Shown here in pieces: positions 18,745 through 27,678 of a stretch of 64,000 bases of DNA (positions are counted from its first letter, which is position 1; each line of letters starts with the position of its first letter). A program made the position numbers and the translations under genes. The notes below the pieces were generated by a model. That model was not told the origin of the DNA, made no database searches, and saw nothing but the letters and a program-made list of their open reading frames with translations. This DNA comes from Geminicoccaceae bacterium (GTDB lineage Bacteria > Pseudomonadota > Alphaproteobacteria > Geminicoccales > Geminicoccaceae): contig JACKIN010000004.1 of assembly GCA_020638495.1 (NCBI GenBank), positions 186,001 through 250,000 of the forward strand. Reading direction: 5' to 3'.

Positions 18745-18998
18745 GTTCGAGATCACCGTGTAGGTCTAATTGACGAAGAGATCGAAGACGCGGTTGTTGA
18801 CGAGGCCCTCCACCCAGGTGGCGACCTGGGTGCCGAGCGCCGTGCCATCGTCGAGACGATCGAACGCCCGCCACATGCGGCCGGCATCGAAATAGGCGTA
18901 ATAGCCAAAGCCGATGCCGAGCGCCATCAGCGTGAACGCGATCGGAAAGCCCAGGAAGACCAGAAGGATGAAGATACCGAGCATCGTCAGGGCGACGT
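18745..18998 (-). pseudogene. Truncated second copy of dctM 5' end
   Basis: The minus strand reads VALTMLGIFILLVFLGFPIA through YYAYFDAGRMWRAFDRLDD to NNRVFDLFVN, then meets an in-frame stop and, after about 10 more readable codons (TYTVISNEVL), loses similarity where the dctP signal region begins. It is a 5' fragment of about 80 codons of a DctM close to, but not identical with, the one at 17002. It ends abruptly next to the MATE gene. It indicates that two related TRAP operons once stood, or still stand, in tandem. Confidence 0.75.
18764..18996. repeat. Direct repeat copy B (5' part of dctM)
   Basis: This is the partner of 16755-16987, in direct orientation at an offset of 2009 bases. The pair brackets dctP and dctQ, so recombination between them would delete or duplicate the receptor and small permease; an assembler could also collapse or misjoin here. 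Confidence 0.85.
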
Positions 18999-19023
18999 CG
19001 CGACTGTGGCAGGGAGGCCTTGC

Positions 19024-20361
19024 TTGAGCGGTAGCGCCTATCGGGAATCGTTTCGGCTGGCCTGGCCGCTCGTCCTCTCGAACATCTCGGTGCCGCTGCT
19101 CGGCATGGTCGACACGGCCGTGGTCGGCCGGCTGCCCGAGCCCTATGCGCTGGGTGGCGTGGCGCTCGGCGCCAATCTCGCCTCGACCCTCTATTTCACC
19201 TTCGGCTTCCTGCGGATGGGCACGACGGCGCTCACCGCCCAGGCCTTTGGCGCCGGCAACGCGCTGGAGCTGCGCGCCTGTCTCTGGCGCGCCTTCCTGC
19301 TGGCCGCCGTGATCGGCCTCGCCATCGCCCTGGTGATGCCGCTCCTGGTCGATGCCGGCCGGCTGATCTTCGCCCCGCCCGAACTGATCGATCCGGAATT
19401 CACCGCCTATGCCCGCGTCCGCCTGCTCGGCGCACCGCTCGCCCTCGCCAATGCCGTGGTGCTCGGCTGGCTGCTCGGCATGCAGGACGCCCGGGCTCCC
19501 CTGGCCCTCTTGATCGCCACCAACCTGCTGAACGGCCTGCTCGATGTCGCGTTCGTCTGGGGCCTCGGCTTCGGTGCCGGCGGCGTGGCCGCCGCCACGG
19601 TGATCGCCGAGGCTTTCGGGCTGGCGCTCGGCATCTTCCTGATCCACCTGCATCTGGCGCGCCTGCACGCCGCCCCCCGGCCGTCCCGCTCGGCTGTGCT
19701 GGCCCCCGCCGCGTTCCGCAGGCTGTTCCGGCTGAACGGCGATCTCTTCGTGCGAACCGTCGTGCTGCAGCTCGTCTTCATCCTCTTCATGGCGCTGGGC
19801 TCCAGGCAGGGGCCGGTGATCCTCGCCATCAACGCCATCCTTCTCAATTTCTTCCTGCTCGCCTCCTATGGCCTGGATGGCTTCGCCTACGCCGCCGAGG
19901 CCATGGTCGCCCGGGCGGTGGGGGCGAGGGACCCGGCGGCTCTCCGGGCCGCCGTGCGCGCCGGGCTCGCCAATGCGGCGACGCTCGCCATCGCCACCGG
20001 CCTCGCCTTCTGGCTCGCCAGCCCCTGGATCGTGAAGATCCTCACCGACATCCCGGCCGTCCGCGACGGCGCCATCGGTTACCGCCCGTTCGTGGCACTC
20101 CTGCCGCTCGTGGCGGTCTGGGCCTTTCTCCTCGACGGCATCTTCATCGGCGCCACGCGCACGCGCCTTCTGCGCAACGCCATGATTCTGGCGGTGCTGA
20201 TCTTCGCCGGGGCAGCGCTGGCCCTGGTCCCCGTCTTCGGCAATCCCGGCCTCTGGACCGCCATGCTGGTCTTCATGGCCGCGCGCGGCGGTCTGCTCGC
20301 CCTGATCTACCGGCGGGCCGGCTCGGGCGCCGACTTCGCTTCTGGTGAGGCGGCGGGCTGA
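19024..20361 (+). CDS. MATE family efflux transporter (DinF type)
   Basis: The product is a 445-residue multidrug/toxin extrusion protein with 12 predicted helices and the N-terminal pattern FRLAWPLVLSNISVPLLG-MVDTAVVG that is typical of DinF-like MATE exporters. I start at TTG 19024 because GGGAGG lies 6 bases upstream and the protein then begins at the family's normal position. Upstream sequence in the same frame lies in the decayed TRAP region. Its 3' end overlaps the convergent hydroxylase gene by 55 bases. Substrate unknown. Confidence 0.9.
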   Translation: MSGSAYRESFRLAWPLVLSNISVPLLGMVDTAVVGRLPEPYALGGVALGANLASTLYFTFGFLRMGTTALTAQAFGAGNALELRACLWRAFLLAAVIGLAIALVMPLLVDAGRLIFAPPELIDPEFTAYARVRLLGAPLALANAVVLGWLLGMQDARAPLALLIATNLLNGLLDVAFVWGLGFGAGGVAAATVIAEAFGLALGIFLIHLHLARLHAAPRPSRSAVLAPAAFRRLFRLNGDLFVRTVVLQLVFILFMALGSRQGPVILAINAILLNFFLLASYGLDGFAYAAEAMVARAVGARDPAALRAAVRAGLANAATLAIATGLAFWLASPWIVKILTDIPAVRDGAIGYRPFVALLPLVAVWAFLLDGIFIGATRTRLLRNAMILAVLIFAGAALALVPVFGNPGLWTAMLVFMAARGGLLALIYRRAGSGADFASGEAAG

Positions 20362-21152
20362 GCGCCGAAGGGTGCGGCGAGGAGGCGGAGCAGCGGCCGG
20401 TCCCGCATCCGCTCGACACCGATCTTCATCCCGGCAAATCGCGCCGTCGCGCTCCTTGATCGGAACAATCTGTCCCAGAAGCTGAAGATCGTCCCGTAAT
20501 TGCTGTCGGTGTCGGCACGAATCGCGTGGTGATGCACCCAGTGGATCGAAGGCGTGACGATCACGCTGGCGAGCGCCCGCTCGAGCCTGGCCGGGATGCG
20601 GGCAGCCGAATGGTGGAAGATCGCGCCGGTCAGGATCAGCGCCTCGAAGACGATGACGGCCAACAGCGAGAGATCGAGGAGGATGATCACCAGCGCTCGG
20701 GCCAGGGCCGAAAGCACCACCTCGCCGAAATGGAAGCGGACGGCGCTGGTGGTGTCCAGGAGCTCATCCAGGTGGTGCACCTGGTGAAAGCGCCAGAGCA
20801 GCGGCAACTCATGGTTCGCCCGGTGCCACCAGTAGATCCAGAGATCGAGGACCAGGATGTCGACGAGGAGCCCCGTCCAGCCGGCGAGGAAGGCGGGGCG
20901 CAGGCCGAGCGAAAGGTCGGCCGCCCACCAGGTGATCGGCAGGACGATCAGCGGGGCGATCAGCACGTTGAGCCCGAAGAGACCGAGATTGCGGGCGAGG
21001 CGCCGCCAGGCCGCTTTGGTGGCATGGCCGAGCCGCAGCAGCAGCGGGCTCGCAACCGCCGGTCGCCAGCGCTCGGCGAAGGCGAAGGCGAGGAACGCCG
21101 CGAGCACGAGCCCGCTCTTGAGCGCCAGCGCCTGATCGAGGGTGAGATCCAT
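20307..21152 (-). CDS. Sterol desaturase/fatty acid hydroxylase family protein
   Basis: The product is a 281-residue membrane di-iron hydroxylase. The eight-histidine pattern is visible: HRANH, HQVHH, HHSA and HWVHHH. Hydrophobic segments surround the motifs, as expected for an integral membrane enzyme that hydroxylates or desaturates a lipid. The bacterial substrate of this subgroup is generally unknown. The ATG at 21152 is divergent from the Hsp20 transcription unit. The C-terminus overlaps the MATE gene. Confidence 0.9.
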   Translation of the reverse strand: MDLTLDQALALKSGLVLAAFLAFAFAERWRPAVASPLLLRLGHATKAAWRRLARNLGLFGLNVLIAPLIVLPITWWAADLSLGLRPAFLAGWTGLLVDILVLDLWIYWWHRANHELPLLWRFHQVHHLDELLDTTSAVRFHFGEVVLSALARALVIILLDLSLLAVIVFEALILTGAIFHHSAARIPARLERALASVIVTPSIHWVHHHAIRADTDSNYGTIFSFWDRLFRSRSATARFAGMKIGVERMRDRPLLRLLAAPFGAQPAASPEAKSAPEPARR

Positions 21153-21202
21153 GACCTTGCATATGTGCGGTCCGGCAGCCGCCGTCCAGCGCGGCATGGT
21201 CA

Positions 21203-21233
21203 CTTGAAGGTATGGGCCAGACAGCCCACGTCT
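21203..21233 (+). promoter_or_regulatory. Possible RpoH (sigma-32) promoter of hsp20
   Basis: CTTGAAG at 21203-21209 resembles the heat-shock -35 element, and CCCACGTCT at 21225-21233, 16 bases after CTTGAA, weakly resembles the -10. It lies at the right distance to transcribe the thermometer leader. The -10 match is poor. Confidence 0.35.
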
Positions 21234-21272
21234 TTCCTGCGGTCGCCGCTCGTGGGGCCGCATGCCGATACC

Positions 21273-21341
21273 GCCCGGTTGCCAGGCAACGGGCAAGGAA
21301 CGTCTGGTTGCTCCCCCTTTGCGCACTTCGGAGGACTGGTC
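21273..21341 (+). promoter_or_regulatory. ROSE-like RNA thermometer in the hsp20 leader
   Basis: The leader contains a hairpin at 21273-21294 (GCCCGGTTG, loop CCAGG, CAACGGGC) and, just before the gene, the segment GGTTGCTCC (21306-21314), which can pair with the Shine-Dalgarno GGAGGAC (21330-21336). The UUGCU motif facing GGAGG with an internal G-G mismatch is the hallmark of ROSE elements, which control small heat-shock genes in alpha- and gammaproteobacteria. Melting at heat-shock temperature would free the ribosome site. Structure was judged by eye. Confidence 0.6.
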
Positions 21342-21824
21342 ATGCGCAGCTTCGATCTTTCGCCGCTCTTTCGTTCGTCCGTGGGCTTCGACCAGCTCGA
21401 CAAGCTGTTCGATACGGCCTTTCGCGAGGCCGCCCGCGACACCTCCTATCCGCCCTACAACATCGCCAAGCTGGGTCCGGACGCCTACCGCATCACCATG
21501 GCGGTGGCGGGCTTCGGACATGGCGATCTCGATCTGACGGTCCAGGACAACGTGCTGATCGTGAAGGGTCAGATCGCGCGGCCCGAGAAGGAGGTCGAGT
21601 ATCTCCATCGCGGGGTCGCCCAGCGGGCCTTCGAGCACCGTTTTCAGCTCGCCGACCACATCAAGGTGGTGGGCGCCGACCTCAACAACGGCCTGCTCGA
21701 CATCCATCTCGAGCGCGAGGTGCCGGAGCAGATGAAGCCGCGCAAGGTGGTGATCGGCGACCAGCCGCGGGGCAGGGTGATCGATGCCGACGAAGCGCGG
21801 CGCAAGAGCGCCGCTGGCGGCTGA
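21342..21824 (+). CDS. Hsp20 family small heat-shock protein
   Basis: The product is a 160-residue IbpA/HspH-type chaperone. An N-terminal arm (MRSFDLSPLFRSSVGFDQL) is followed by an alpha-crystallin domain (about residues 37-130) with YRITMAVAGF and the conserved AFEHRFQLADHIKV block. A C-terminal I-x-I-like anchor is not obvious. It forms oligomers that hold unfolding proteins. A strong GGAGG precedes the ATG and is apparently masked by the thermometer described above. The next gene starts 7 bases after its stop. Confidence 0.93.
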   Translation: MRSFDLSPLFRSSVGFDQLDKLFDTAFREAARDTSYPPYNIAKLGPDAYRITMAVAGFGHGDLDLTVQDNVLIVKGQIARPEKEVEYLHRGVAQRAFEHRFQLADHIKVVGADLNNGLLDIHLEREVPEQMKPRKVVIGDQPRGRVIDADEARRKSAAGG

Positions 21825-21831
21825 TTGCCTG

Positions 21832-22635
21832 GTGTCGTCTGCACCACTGCCGCCGATCCCGCCTTTGATCGGCGTCTCCGCCTGTCGGAAGGTCACCGAG
21901 ATGGCGACCGCGCACAGCGTCGGCGACAAGTATGTGGCGGCGGTGATCGACGGGGCTGGCGGCCTCCCGGTGCTGATTCCAGCTCTGGGCCGGGCGCTGC
22001 CTGTCGACACGCTGATCGATCGCCTCGATGGCGTGTTCCTGACCGGCAGCCCCTCCAATCTCGATCCGGCCTTGTATGGTGGTCCGCCGCGGCCACCGGG
22101 CGATCCTGCCGATTGCGACCGGGATGCGACAACCCTGCCGCTGATCCGCGCCTGCCTGGAGCAGGGCGTGCCGCTCCTGGCCGTCTGCCGGGGCATGCAG
22201 GAGATGAACGTCGCACTGGGCGGCACGCTCTTTGGCCGATTGCACGAGGTGGCGGGGCGCCGTGATCACCGCTCCGACAAGACCCTCTCCTATGAAGGCC
22301 GCTACGGCCCGCGACATGCTGTCCGCCTGCGGCCCGGTGGCAAGCTCCAGGCGATTCTCGGCGAGGTCGAGGAGATCGAGGTCAATTCCTTGCACGGACA
22401 GGGAATTGACCGGCTCGCCCCCCGCCTCGAGGTCGAGGCGACGGCGCCGGATGGCACGATCGAGGCGGTGAGCGTTCCGTCTGCCAAGACGTTCGCGCTT
22501 GCGGTACAGTGGCACCCGGAATGGCGGGTCGCCGAGATTGCCCAGCATCGGCTGCTCTTCGCCGCCTTCGGCGCGGCCTGCCGGCAACGACTCAATGCGA
22601 GAGCAGCCCATGAGCGACCTCGAGACATGGCTTAA
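21832..22635 (+). CDS. Gamma-glutamyl-gamma-aminobutyrate hydrolase family (PuuD-like)
   Basis: The product is a 267-residue class I glutamine amidotransferase-like hydrolase with the nucleophile in LLAVCRGMQEMN and the His-Glu pair in QWHPEW. PuuD cleaves gamma-glutamyl-GABA in putrescine breakdown. I start at GTG 21832 (MSSAPLPPIPPLIGVSA); an upstream in-frame ATG at 21784 lies inside hsp20. The 3' end overlaps the glutamine-synthetase-like gene by 26 bases, so the pair is one unit. Confidence 0.88.
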   Translation: MSSAPLPPIPPLIGVSACRKVTEMATAHSVGDKYVAAVIDGAGGLPVLIPALGRALPVDTLIDRLDGVFLTGSPSNLDPALYGGPPRPPGDPADCDRDATTLPLIRACLEQGVPLLAVCRGMQEMNVALGGTLFGRLHEVAGRRDHRSDKTLSYEGRYGPRHAVRLRPGGKLQAILGEVEEIEVNSLHGQGIDRLAPRLEVEATAPDGTIEAVSVPSAKTFALAVQWHPEWRVAEIAQHRLLFAAFGAACRQRLNARAAHERPRDMA

Positions 22636-23950
22636 AGAGCACCGCATCACCGAGGTCGAGTGCATCGTCGCCGACATCAACGGCATCGCCCGGGGCAAGA
22701 TCCTGCCCGGCTACAAGTTCCTCCGCTCGATGCAGGACGACGGCCTGCGCCTGCCCGAGAGCATCTTCATCCAGACGGTCACCGGCGACTATCCGGAAGA
22801 GGAGGTGATCGACCCGGTGATCCGGGATATTCGCCTGCGCCCCGACCCGCCTACGATCCGGCTGGTGCCCTGGTACCAGGAGCCGACCGCCCAGGTGATC
22901 GCCGACGGCGTCCACCATGACGGGGGGGCCGTGGCGATCGCCGCCCGGCAGGTGCTGAAGCGGGTGCTTGCGCTCTATGCGGAGAGCGGGTGGCGTCCCG
23001 TGGTGGCGCCCGAGCTCGAATTCTTCCTGACCAAGATCAACACCGACCCGGACTATCCCCTCGAGCCGCCGATCGGCCGCTCCAAGCGGCCGGAGACCGG
23101 GCGCCAGTCCTACGGCATCGAGGCGGCCAACGAGTTCGACCCGGTGTTCGAGGACGTCTACGACTGGTGCGAGGCCCAGTCGATCGACATCGACACCCTG
23201 GCGCACGAGGCCGGTGCGGCGCAGATGGAGATCAACTTCAACCACGGCGACCCTTTGGCCCTCGCCGACCAGGCCTTCCTCTTCAAGCGGACGCTCAGGC
23301 AGGCTGCCCTCAAGCACGGCATCTATGCCACCTTCATGGCGAAGCCCATGCAGAACGAGCCCGGCAGCTCGATGCACATCCACCAGAGCGTCTACTCGAT
23401 CGAGACGGGCGAGAACCTTTTCGCGGGCACAGAAGCACCTTACTCGGAGCTCTTCCTCAATCACATTGCCGGGCTGCAGCGCTTCCTGCCGGCGGCCATG
23501 CCGCTCTTCGCCCCCAACGTGAACTCCTACCGCCGGCTCCGCCGCCATTCCGACGCACCCATCAACGTCCAATGGGGCTGGGAGAATCGCACGGTCGGCC
23601 TGCGCGTGCCGGAATCGGGCCCCAAGGCCCGCCGGGTCGAGAACCGGGTGGCCGGGGCCGACGCCAATCCCTATCTGGCCATCGCCGCCTCGCTGGCCTG
23701 CGGCTGGCTCGGCATGAGCGAGGAGCTGCAGCCGACCGAGCAGATCAAGGGCAGCGCCTACCGGCTGGCCCAGACCCTGCCGCAGCAACTGCCGGACGGC
23801 CTGAAGAAGCTGAACAGCTCGCCGCAACTCAAGGAAGTGCTCGGCGAGGCCTTCGTGCGCGTCCTGATCGCCGTCAAGCAGGCCGAGCACGAGGCCTACC
23901 AGAGCGTGATCAGCTCCTGGGAACGTGAGCACCTGCTGCTCAACGTCTGA
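22610..23950 (+). CDS. Glutamine synthetase family protein (gamma-glutamylpolyamine synthetase-like)
   Basis: The product is 446 residues with glutamine-synthetase blocks: ELEFFLTK, NFNHGDP, GSSMHIHQSV and ENRTVGLRVP. It lacks the adenylylation-site pattern of GlnA, so it is more likely a PuuA-type enzyme that attaches glutamate to putrescine or another amine. Neighbouring PuuD-like and aminotransferase genes support this. ATG 22610 is preferred over 22595; both overlap the PuuD-like gene. Confidence 0.88.
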   Translation: MSDLETWLKEHRITEVECIVADINGIARGKILPGYKFLRSMQDDGLRLPESIFIQTVTGDYPEEEVIDPVIRDIRLRPDPPTIRLVPWYQEPTAQVIADGVHHDGGAVAIAARQVLKRVLALYAESGWRPVVAPELEFFLTKINTDPDYPLEPPIGRSKRPETGRQSYGIEAANEFDPVFEDVYDWCEAQSIDIDTLAHEAGAAQMEINFNHGDPLALADQAFLFKRTLRQAALKHGIYATFMAKPMQNEPGSSMHIHQSVYSIETGENLFAGTEAPYSELFLNHIAGLQRFLPAAMPLFAPNVNSYRRLRRHSDAPINVQWGWENRTVGLRVPESGPKARRVENRVAGADANPYLAIAASLACGWLGMSEELQPTEQIKGSAYRLAQTLPQQLPDGLKKLNSSPQLKEVLGEAFVRVLIAVKQAEHEAYQSVISSWEREHLLLNV

Positions 23951-23983
23951 TTCCAACTCTTTGACATTCCGGGAATATCGACA

Positions 23984-25351
23984 ATGGATGCGCGCGCCGA
24001 TACCGACCGCCTGCGGGCCCTCGACCGCGATCACCACCTGCATCCCTTCACCGTCTTTCCCGAGCTTCGGGCCAAGGGCAGCCGGATCATCACCCATGCC
24101 GAGGGCTGCTACATCTTCGACAGCAACGGCAACCGGATCCTCGACGGCATGGCCGGGCTCTGGTGCGTCAATCTCGGCTACGGCCGCGAGCGGCTGGCGC
24201 GGGTCGCCTATGAGCAGATGCAGGAGCTGCCGTTCTACAATGCCTTCTTCCAGACGGCGACCGTGCCCTCGATCGAGCTGGCCCGGGCCCTGGCGGAAAT
24301 CCTGCCCGAGGGCTTCGAGCGCGTCTTCTTCGCCTCCTCCGGCTCGGAGGCGAACGACACGGTGATCAAGTCCGTCTGGTACTACTGGAACCTGATGGGC
24401 AAGCCGGCGAAGAAGACCTTCATCAGCCGCACGCTCGGCTATCATGGCGTCGGGCTCGGCTCGGCCAGCCTCACCGGCATGCGCTTCATGCACGACCCCT
24501 TCGACCTGCCGCTGGAGCGCTTCCATCATATCGGCAATCCGTATTGGTTCGCGGAAGGTGGGGATCTCGATCCCGAGGCGTTCGGCAAGGTGGCCGCCGG
24601 CTGGCTCGAGGCGAAGATCCTCGAGATCGGCCCGGAGAACGTGGCGGCCTTCGTCGCCGAGCCGATCCAGGGTGCCGGCGGCGTCATCATCCCGCCATCG
24701 ACCTATTGGGCCGAGGTGCAGCGCATCTGCCGGCAATACGATGTGCTGCTGGTCGCCGACGAGGTGATCTGCGGCTTCGGGCGGACCGGCAACTGGTGGG
24801 GCTCGACCACGTTCGACATCGCACCGGACATCATCCCGATGGCCAAGGGGCTCTCCTCCGGCTACCAGCCGATCGCCGCCGTGGCCTTCCACGACCGGAT
24901 CGCCGACGTGCTTGCCGCCTCGGGCACGGAGTACGCGCACGGCGTCACCTACCACGGCCATCCCGTGGCGGCGGCAGTGGCGCTCGAGACCATCCGGATC
25001 ATGCGGGAGGAGGGGCTCGACACCCGGGCATCCGGCCCGATCGGCGCCTGTTTCCGGGACCGGCTGATGACGCTGGCCGACCACTCGCTGGTCGGCGAGG
25101 TGCGCACCTGCGGCCTCCTCGCCTGCGTCGAGCTGGTCGAGGACAAGGCGGCGCGCCGTCCCTATCCGGCGGCCCGCAAGGTCGGGCTCACCTGCCGCGA
25201 GCACTGCTTCGACAACGGCCTCGTGATGCGTGCGATTCGCGATGGCATGGTGCTCTCCCCGCCGCTGATCGTCAGCGAAAGGGAGATCGACGAGATGGTG
25301 ACCAAGGCGGCCGATGCCTTCGACCTGACGCTCCGCTCGCTCGCCGGCTGA
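23984..25351 (+). CDS. Class III aminotransferase (putrescine/omega-amino acid type)
   Basis: The product is a 455-residue PLP enzyme with the cofactor Asp in LLVADEVICGFGRTG and the Schiff-base Lys near residue 288 in MAKGLSSGYQP. It resembles SpuC-like putrescine-pyruvate and beta-alanine-pyruvate aminotransferases. With the PuuD- and PuuA-like genes it forms a three-gene polyamine/amine utilisation module. No oxidase or aldehyde dehydrogenase of the Puu route is adjacent. It converges on uppP. Confidence 0.92.
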   Translation: MDARADTDRLRALDRDHHLHPFTVFPELRAKGSRIITHAEGCYIFDSNGNRILDGMAGLWCVNLGYGRERLARVAYEQMQELPFYNAFFQTATVPSIELARALAEILPEGFERVFFASSGSEANDTVIKSVWYYWNLMGKPAKKTFISRTLGYHGVGLGSASLTGMRFMHDPFDLPLERFHHIGNPYWFAEGGDLDPEAFGKVAAGWLEAKILEIGPENVAAFVAEPIQGAGGVIIPPSTYWAEVQRICRQYDVLLVADEVICGFGRTGNWWGSTTFDIAPDIIPMAKGLSSGYQPIAAVAFHDRIADVLAASGTEYAHGVTYHGHPVAAAVALETIRIMREEGLDTRASGPIGACFRDRLMTLADHSLVGEVRTCGLLACVELVEDKAARRPYPAARKVGLTCREHCFDNGLVMRAIRDGMVLSPPLIVSEREIDEMVTKAADAFDLTLRSLAG

Positions 25352-25354
25352 CCG

Positions 25355-26152
<798 letters not shown>

Positions 26153-26361
26153 GCTTTTATCCGGGCCCCGGTGACCTGGCCCGCCGCGGCGGGGCGCGGC
26201 TTGATCGCCACTGCGGGATTTGCCATACCCGCAGAGGTGGCCACGCCGCAACTCGCCTGCCTGCCACCCGGAACACCAGATCTTCGAACAGCATTGTGCC
26301 GCCGGACGCTCTTTCTGGCAGCAGCCGGCGGTGTGGCTGCGTTGCCGGGAGATGAGGGACC

Positions 26362-27678
26362 ATGCACGACGATCCGATCGGCGGCGAGCACCTTGCGCCG
26401 GTGTCCTTCTCGGCCGAGAATCATCCGGCCGATCTCGCCGAGCTGCTCGAGGAAATGGCGCCCGAGGCGGCGCGGGTGGCGCTGCTCGCCTTGCCGCTCG
26501 GCCATGGTGCGGAGACCTTCGGCTATCTCCCGCCCGAGATCCAGGTAGCGCTCGCCCGGGTGTTGAGTCGCGGCGAGCTCGCCGCGATCGTCACCGAAAT
26601 GAACGGCGACGATCGTGCCGACCTCTACAACCGCCTGACCCCCGAGCAGCAGGAGGCGCTGCTGCCGGGCCTCGCCCAGGCCGAGCGCGAGGACATCCGC
26701 CGCCTCGCCGCACATCAGGAGGGCACGGCCGGGGCCATCATGACCTCGGACTATGCCACGCTGGCGCCCGGGCTGACCGTGCTTCAGGCCATCGGCAAGC
26801 TGCGCCTCGAGGCACCGGACAAGGAGACCATCTACCGCACCTATGTGGTCGATGCCGAGCGCCGGTTGATCGGCTCGGTGCGGCTGCAGACCCTGATCCT
26901 CGCCCAGCCGCAGCGTACCGTCGAGGAGGTGATGGAGCGCACCACTCGTGCCGTCGGGGTCGAGGACGACCAGGAGGAGGTGGCCCGGTCGATCGCCAAG
27001 TACGACATCATCGCCCTGCCGGTGGTCGACGGCGAGGGCCGGCTGGTCGGCATCGTCACCCACGACGACGCCCTCGACGTGCTGCAAGCGGAGGCCACCG
27101 AGGACTTCCAGAAAGTCGGCAGCGTCGGCTCGATGGCCGACAGCATCGCCAGCGCCAGCATCGCCCTGCTCTACCGGAGCCGGATCTACTGGCTGGTGCT
27201 GCTGGTCTTCGGCAACCTCCTCTCGGGGGCGGGGCTCGCTTTCTTCGAGGACACCATCGCGGCCTATATCGTGCTCGTTTTCTTCCTGCCGGTGCTCATC
27301 GGCAGCGGCGGCAATGCTGGCTCGCAGAGCTCGACGCTGATGGTCCGCGCCCTGGCGACTGGCGATGTCGAGATGAAGGACTGGGGCCGGATGTTCTTTC
27401 GCGAGCTCGGCGTGGCGATCCTGCTCGGCATGACCATGGCGGTTGCGATCTCCACCATCGCCGGGTTTCGGGGTGGTCACCAGGTGGCGCTGGTGGTGGC
27501 GGTCTCGATGCTGCTGATCGTCACGGCGGGCAGCCTGATCGGCATGTCGATGCCGTTCATCCTGAGCCGCTTCCGGCTCGATCCGGCCACTGCCAGCGCC
27601 CCCCTGATCGCGTCGATCGCCGACATCATGGGCGTCGTGATCTATTTCTCGATCGCCAGAGCGATCCTGCTCCATTGA
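26362..27678 (+). CDS. mgtE: Magnesium transporter MgtE
   Basis: The product has 438 residues with the MgtE layout: an N-domain helical superhelix (ADLAELLEEM, PLGHGAETFGYL), two CBS domains (about 125-250) and a C-terminal five-helix channel with SGGNAGSQSSTLMVRALATG, the conserved pore segment. It is a Mg2+-gated Mg2+ channel of the inner membrane. No M-box or other riboswitch is recognisable in the 200 bases upstream. The 3' end overlaps the convergent hydantoinase gene by 37 bases. Confidence 0.94.
   Translation: MHDDPIGGEHLAPVSFSAENHPADLAELLEEMAPEAARVALLALPLGHGAETFGYLPPEIQVALARVLSRGELAAIVTEMNGDDRADLYNRLTPEQQEALLPGLAQAEREDIRRLAAHQEGTAGAIMTSDYATLAPGLTVLQAIGKLRLEAPDKETIYRTYVVDAERRLIGSVRLQTLILAQPQRTVEEVMERTTRAVGVEDDQEEVARSIAKYDIIALPVVDGEGRLVGIVTHDDALDVLQAEATEDFQKVGSVGSMADSIASASIALLYRSRIYWLVLLVFGNLLSGAGLAFFEDTIAAYIVLVFFLPVLIGSGGNAGSQSSTLMVRALATGDVEMKDWGRMFFRELGVAILLGMTMAVAISTIAGFRGGHQVALVVAVSMLLIVTAGSLIGMSMPFILSRFRLDPATASAPLIASIADIMGVVIYFSIARAILLH

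Noticed and set aside
26153..26361. Mg2+ riboswitch (M-box) before mgtE
   Set aside because: No M-box landmarks are recognisable and the leader is short.
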